Source of the DNA: Rhodothermaceae bacterium
GTDB lineage: Bacteria; Bacteroidota; Rhodothermia; Rhodothermales; Rubricoccaceae
NCBI GenBank assembly: GCA_013003465.1
Contig: JABDIZ010000223.1
Coordinates: 1-8,147 of the forward strand
Length of the DNA: 8,147 nucleotides
Direction: 5' to 3'
Position numbers and translations under genes: made by a program. The notes beneath the pieces are model-generated. The model had not been told where the DNA came from. It did no database searches and saw only the letters and a program-made list of their open reading frames with translations. Below are positions 4,821 to 8,147 of the stretch, one piece after another; within the stretch, counting starts at the first letter, position 1, and each line of letters opens with the position of its first letter.

Positions 4821-7055
4821 TCAGGCGAAGGCCGGGCGGATGATGAACGGGGCTTCGCCGTTGGATGAAGCGGTGGAGGTTGATTCAGGCGCGTCGTCGG
4901 AAGAATCGGGGGCGAGGCCGGTCCACTTGAGGACGATCACCGTAGTGTCATCCTCGTGCTCCATGGAGCCCGCGAAGCCTTGCTGCTCCGCCAGAATAGC
5001 CGTCAAGACCTCGTCGGCGGAGTCCGCGCGGTGGCGGCAGATCACCTCGGTGAGACGGTCGTAGCCGAACTCCTGGCCGCCTTCGCTGCGAGCCTCCACG
5101 AGGCCATCGGTGTAGAGGGCGAACACATCGCCCGGTTCCAGGCGAACGACCTGCTCATGGAGCGTCCGACGGAAGAGAGGGCCATGGTCCAGGCCGAGGC
5201 CGAGGCCGTCGGCGCGGAGGAGCCAATGTTCACCATCTTGCCGCGCCATGACCACGGGGCAGTGCCCGGCGCGGGCGAAGGTGAACGTTGCATTCTGGGT
5301 GTCGAGGACGCCGTAGATGGCCGAGATGAACGCCTTGCGCCCGAGCGAGTCGGCCAGTGCTTCGTTGGCGCCCGCCAGAAACTCGCCGGGCGAGCGGGTG
5401 AGGCGCGCCGTGCTCTGCACGATGCCTTTCAGTTCAGCCATGTAAAAGGCGGCGGCGGCCCCCTTGCCCGCCACATCGGCGACGAGCAGGCCGTAGCAGC
5501 CCTCGCCCAGCGCGACGATGTCGTAGTAGTCGCCGCAGACTTCCGAAGCCGAGTGCTCCGCCGCGGCCAGTTCCGCCCCATCGACATCGGGGAGGGATTG
5601 CGGGAGGAGGCGCTGCTGCACCTCGCGGGCCAGGGCCAGTTCGCGGGCGAGGCGCTCTTTCTCGAGCGCTTCTACGAACAGCGCGGCGTGCGAGAGGGCG
5701 AGTGCGGCCTGTCCCGCAAACGTGCCGAGTGCCCCCACGTCGTCCGCCTCAAACCCATCGGTGATGGCGCGGCTGGCGAAGAGGGCCCCGTAGGTCTGGC
5801 CTCCGGCGGTGAGTGGGAGGATGACGAGGCTGCCGAGGCCATCGCCCGGGCGGGCGCGGACGCGGTGATCGGCGGCGGCGGCGCCGAGGACGAGCGGCGC
5901 TTCGGCTTCGGCAGCATCGCCCGTCAGGGCTGCCGCATCGGCGACCCGCGTGGCCTGGTCGACAGAAGCACCAGTTGCAGCGACGACGCGCGGGGCGAGC
6001 GAGCCACTGCGCGGGTCAATCAGGGCAAGCCAGGCTGCGTCAGCGAGGCCAGCGTCCACCGGCGCCGCGGCGATGGTCGTGGCCAGGCGCTGCGGTTCGA
6101 GCACCTGCGTGGAGAGCTCGGCAAGCGTGCGGAAGGCCTGAATCTCGCCGGTCCGTTGCGCATAGGCTCGCGTCGTGGGGAGGTGGAAGAGCAGCGAGAG
6201 CGCCGCCGCTAGCGCGTACAGGATGCCGAAGCCGTAGGCGAACAGGATCAGGTCGCCGAGCGAGCGGCTGAACAGCGAGAAGTAGGGCATTCCGTCGAAG
6301 GCGCCCTGCACGGCCCCCGGGCCGGTGAACTGGCGAATGAGCAGCGAGACCAGCACGCCGACGAGCCCCACGGCGAACGCCACCGTGATGAGCTTCCGGC
6401 GGAGCGAGAGGGACGCGATCCACCCCAGACGGAACACGTTCAGCAGCAACAGGAAGAAGGCTCCCACAGCGAACAGAGAGCCTACGAGGGTGGTGCCCTC
6501 GTGAGGCGCCAAGGCCACGCTGGACAGGGACGCCACCACCATGCCGCCGAGCATCAGCCTCCAGTTGCGTAGCGTCGTGCGCGTCCGGCGGAACAGCACC
6601 AGGCCACGCAGATAGAGCAGGAGCAGCGCCGCTACGACTGTATTCACAAGCGCGACGCCCGCCGCCACGGTGGCCATGCTCAGCTTCTCGGGGAGCCCTG
6701 TCCCCGGGTTCATGAAGCCGGGGCCGACCAGCACCGGGAGGGCGTAGAGCCCGAGCATCAGCCCGAGGGCGATCAGCAGCGGTCGCCAGAGTGCCCGCAC
6801 CGGATCGGCAGAGGTGCGGCGCAGCAAGGTGCGCCCGAGCAGGCCGTAGAGCAGCACGCCGAGGGCCAGCGCCGACACATTGAGCACGATGCGCGAGGCC
6901 GTAGAGGGCGGCGACCCGACGACCGTCAGCACGCCGAGCCCCAGAGTAACCCCGGCGAACAACAGCGCCGCCGTACCCCACAGCACGGCAGACCACAGGC
7001 GTCCCGTCAGAACGGCGGGGCGGAGGCGATCGAGCGGGGAAGGCGAGGAGGGCAC
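4821..7055 (-). CDS. Membrane-bound GAF-PP2C phosphatase (RsbU/SpoIIE-like)
   Basis: This 744-residue protein joins a membrane sensor part to a serine phosphatase. By eye there are about eight hydrophobic segments, near residues 22-46, 55-78, 91-111, 127-150, 165-184, 189-209, 221-241 and 266-292. A GAF-like domain follows (about 305-460), then a charged signalling helix (EALEKERLARELALAREVQ, 462-480). The RsbU/SpoIIE-type PP2C domain spans about 482-712. Its metal-binding motifs are all present: CGDYYD (507-512, Asp509), VADVAGKG (525-532, Asp527), YTDGLVEARS (648-657, Asp650) and EDDTTVIVL (701-709). The usual GGDYYD has Cys507 in place of the first Gly. The tail (713-744) is rich in Ser, Thr and acidic residues and ends in PFIIRPAFA. 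The likely job is to dephosphorylate the neighbouring STAS protein in response to a membrane or GAF-sensed signal; the signal is unknown. The GTG at 7055 is the first start after an in-frame TAG. Confidence 0.94.
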   Translation of the reverse strand: MPSSPSPLDRLRPAVLTGRLWSAVLWGTAALLFAGVTLGLGVLTVVGSPPSTASRIVLNVSALALGVLLYGLLGRTLLRRTSADPVRALWRPLLIALGLMLGLYALPVLVGPGFMNPGTGLPEKLSMATVAAGVALVNTVVAALLLLYLRGLVLFRRTRTTLRNWRLMLGGMVVASLSSVALAPHEGTTLVGSLFAVGAFFLLLLNVFRLGWIASLSLRRKLITVAFAVGLVGVLVSLLIRQFTGPGAVQGAFDGMPYFSLFSRSLGDLILFAYGFGILYALAAALSLLFHLPTTRAYAQRTGEIQAFRTLAELSTQVLEPQRLATTIAAAPVDAGLADAAWLALIDPRSGSLAPRVVAATGASVDQATRVADAAALTGDAAEAEAPLVLGAAAADHRVRARPGDGLGSLVILPLTAGGQTYGALFASRAITDGFEADDVGALGTFAGQAALALSHAALFVEALEKERLARELALAREVQQRLLPQSLPDVDGAELAAAEHSASEVCGDYYDIVALGEGCYGLLVADVAGKGAAAAFYMAELKGIVQSTARLTRSPGEFLAGANEALADSLGRKAFISAIYGVLDTQNATFTFARAGHCPVVMARQDGEHWLLRADGLGLGLDHGPLFRRTLHEQVVRLEPGDVFALYTDGLVEARSEGGQEFGYDRLTEVICRHRADSADEVLTAILAEQQGFAGSMEHEDDTTVIVLKWTGLAPDSSDDAPESTSTASSNGEAPFIIRPAFA

Positions 7056-7261
7056 AGGGCAGAGAGCGGCCCGGTTGGGGAGCCTTGCCTATCGGGTCAA
7101 CGGGCAACGAGGTTGCACGGCGCCCGCCGTGCCAGGGTCCAGGGGCCGCCACAGCGCAATATACTGGGCAACCGAAGCATCGTCGCCCCGGCAGGGCAAC
7201 CTCGTGCCCAACCTGTCGTACAGGCGGAGGATCTTGTCCTGCGTGTCCAGCCACTTTGCCC
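7056..7261. promoter_or_regulatory. Divergent intergenic region with a pair of inverted ~16-bp elements
   Basis: This 206-bp gap lies between the minus-strand phosphatase cassette and the plus-strand unknown gene, so promoters for both must lie here or nearby. The sequence GGGCAACGAGGTTGC (7102-7116) reappears in opposite orientation at 7194-7209: the reverse complement of the second copy is GGGCACGAGGTTGCCC. The two share an exact ten-base core, ACGAGGTTGC (7107-7116) against GCAACCTCGT (7196-7205). Each copy is itself partly palindromic (GCAAC-GAG-GTTGC; GGGCA-6-TGCCC). A third, half copy GGGCAACCG lies at 7166-7174. On the minus strand TATATTG (7157-7163) lies between the copies and resembles a -10/-7 box. 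Binding of a regulator, or an mRNA or DNA hairpin, would both explain this. No SD precedes either start. Confidence 0.4.
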
Positions 7262-8147
7262 GTGCGTACTCTCTTTTCCCGCGTGCTCCTCTTCGTGCTG
7301 GTCGGCGTGGCCCTCTTCGCGGTCATCCGGACGCTCGATGGTCCTGGTGAGTCAGATGCGCTGGTTTCCTTTGGACGGGCCATCGACCTGGAACACGTCG
7401 AGCACCGTGGTTTCGTGGTAGAACGGCCGGTTCGCTTGGCAATTCACGCGGTCGGGTCCTTTGAGACCGACTCCGTGCTTGCGGCACTGGCCTGGATCGT
7501 GCAGCGCGATAGTGGGAAGGTCGTCTGGCAGATGGACCCGAGCAACGTGGAGCGGGGCCGCGGCACGCTCGCGACGGCCACCGATACGCTCCGGGTGGAG
7601 CCGGGGGTCTACGATGCCTACTTCACCTCCCACGGCGATCCCCTCATCCGCCCAGAGAGTTCGGAAGGCGGTTCGTTTTTCGAGCGCCTCGGCAGCATCC
7701 TCAGCCCCGATGGGCGCCTCTGGCGCGGCGACGCCGAGCGGTGGCGGTTTCGTATCGCCGTCGCTGATCTAGCGGATCAGGAGGCTGCGCGTCGCCTTTC
7801 CTGGGACGAGCGCGACCCCGAAGACAACCTGTGGGTGCCCGAAGGACTCGTCTGGCAGAGTGGCCCCGTCCGCAACAACAAGACGTCCGACTTCCTCTTT
7901 GAGGTCACGGCGCCCACGATCCTCCGCGTCCAGAGCACGGGCGAGGTGGTGAACGGCCAAGCGCGCGACACCGGCTTCGTGATGCGCCTCGGGGCGCGCG
8001 ACACGCTCTGGACGCTCACGGACGCGCCCTCCACCTGGGCGGGCGGGTCGCTCAAGAACCGCACGGCCGAGGGCACCCTCCCCCTCGATCCAGGCATCTA
8101 CCGGGCCGGCTACCGCACCGACCGACGGCACGCCTACGATCACTGGG
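7262..8147 (+). CDS. Membrane-anchored extracytoplasmic protein of unknown function with duplicated beta-rich module (partial, C-terminus off the right edge)
   Basis: The frame is open from GTG at 7262 to the right edge, 295 residues with no stop. Residues 5-22 (FSRVLLFVLVGVALFAVI) form one hydrophobic segment after an Arg-containing start, as in a signal anchor or uncleaved signal peptide; the rest is polar and probably outside the cytoplasm. Two stretches resemble each other. Residues 58-124 contain IHAVGSF, then VVWQM (87-91) and VEPGVYDAYF (112-121). Residues 219-287 contain VQSTGEV, then TLWTL (248-252) and LDPGIYRAGY (275-284). The repeated pattern, an amphipathic strand, then xxW, then xxPGxYxAxY, suggests two beta-sandwich units of about 70 residues, perhaps for ligand or surface binding. 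I do not recognise the family and assign no function. The start was chosen from the hydrophobic segment; TTG at 7256 is an alternative. It is divergent from the phosphatase cassette. Confidence 0.75.
   Translation, partial: MRTLFSRVLLFVLVGVALFAVIRTLDGPGESDALVSFGRAIDLEHVEHRGFVVERPVRLAIHAVGSFETDSVLAALAWIVQRDSGKVVWQMDPSNVERGRGTLATATDTLRVEPGVYDAYFTSHGDPLIRPESSEGGSFFERLGSILSPDGRLWRGDAERWRFRIAVADLADQEAARRLSWDERDPEDNLWVPEGLVWQSGPVRNNKTSDFLFEVTAPTILRVQSTGEVVNGQARDTGFVMRLGARDTLWTLTDAPSTWAGGSLKNRTAEGTLPLDPGIYRAGYRTDRRHAYDHW

Noticed and set aside
4956..6212. 418-residue open frame on the plus strand
   Set aside because: It lies antisense inside the phosphatase gene, whose GAF and PP2C motifs are unmistakable; the plus-strand product shows no family motif and is an effect of high GC content.
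6040..7383. 447-residue open frame on the minus strand
   Set aside because: Shadow of the phosphatase gene in another frame; Arg/Ala/Pro-rich with no motif, while the true frame has the membrane segments and a GAF domain.
7769..8143. 124-residue minus-strand frame, with another at 7352-7633
   Set aside because: The plus-strand frame has a signal anchor, an internal repeat and continuous coding from 7262, so these are its shadows.

Overview
The window is GC-rich and almost fully coding, with short intergenic gaps and no recognisable Shine-Dalgarno sequences before the gene starts. Gene content and style (DUF1460 amidase-like lipoprotein, a stand-alone biotin carrier subunit, an RsbU/V/W-type cassette, no SD motifs) suggest a GC-rich member of the Bacteroidota/Rhodothermota group, perhaps a Rhodothermales marine or halophilic lineage. 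This placement is inference from protein style, not a database match.

Left part (1-1271, minus strand): a biotin carboxyl carrier-type protein is followed, with a 4-base ATGA overlap, by an NAD(P)-dependent extended SDR (epimerase / dihydroflavonol-reductase-like) that runs off the left edge. A 118-bp divergent gap separates them from aat (1390-2010, plus), the leucyl/phenylalanyl-tRNA-protein transferase of the N-degron pathway. A likely intrinsic terminator follows aat.

Middle (2097-4003, plus): a lipoprotein of the DUF1460 NlpC/P60-like amidase family overlaps by ATGA the start of an ATP-dependent 6-phosphofructokinase (pfkA). The pfkA stop codon overlaps the stop codon of the next, convergent gene inside one CTAG palindrome, beside a 10-bp hairpin.

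Right part (7055-4000, minus strand): a three-gene partner-switching cassette. A membrane-bound GAF-PP2C (RsbU/SpoIIE-like) phosphatase is followed by a STAS anti-sigma-factor antagonist (RsbV/SpoIIAA-like) and an RsbW/SpoIIAB-like HATPase. The phosphatase would sense a signal and dephosphorylate the STAS protein, which then binds the HATPase and frees that protein's target. No sigma factor lies in the window. The HATPase has His where the usual ATP-binding Asp of the G1 box is expected.

Far right (7262-8147, plus, partial): a divergently transcribed, membrane-anchored extracytoplasmic protein of unknown function, with two copies of a beta-rich module. The gap between it and the phosphatase holds a pair of inverted ~16-bp elements that could be operators.

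Most of the window is ordinary housekeeping. The parts most worth a second look are the signalling cassette with its altered kinase, the inverted elements in its upstream region, and the unknown repeat-bearing protein. I saw no CRISPR array, tRNA, rRNA, insertion sequence or attachment site.
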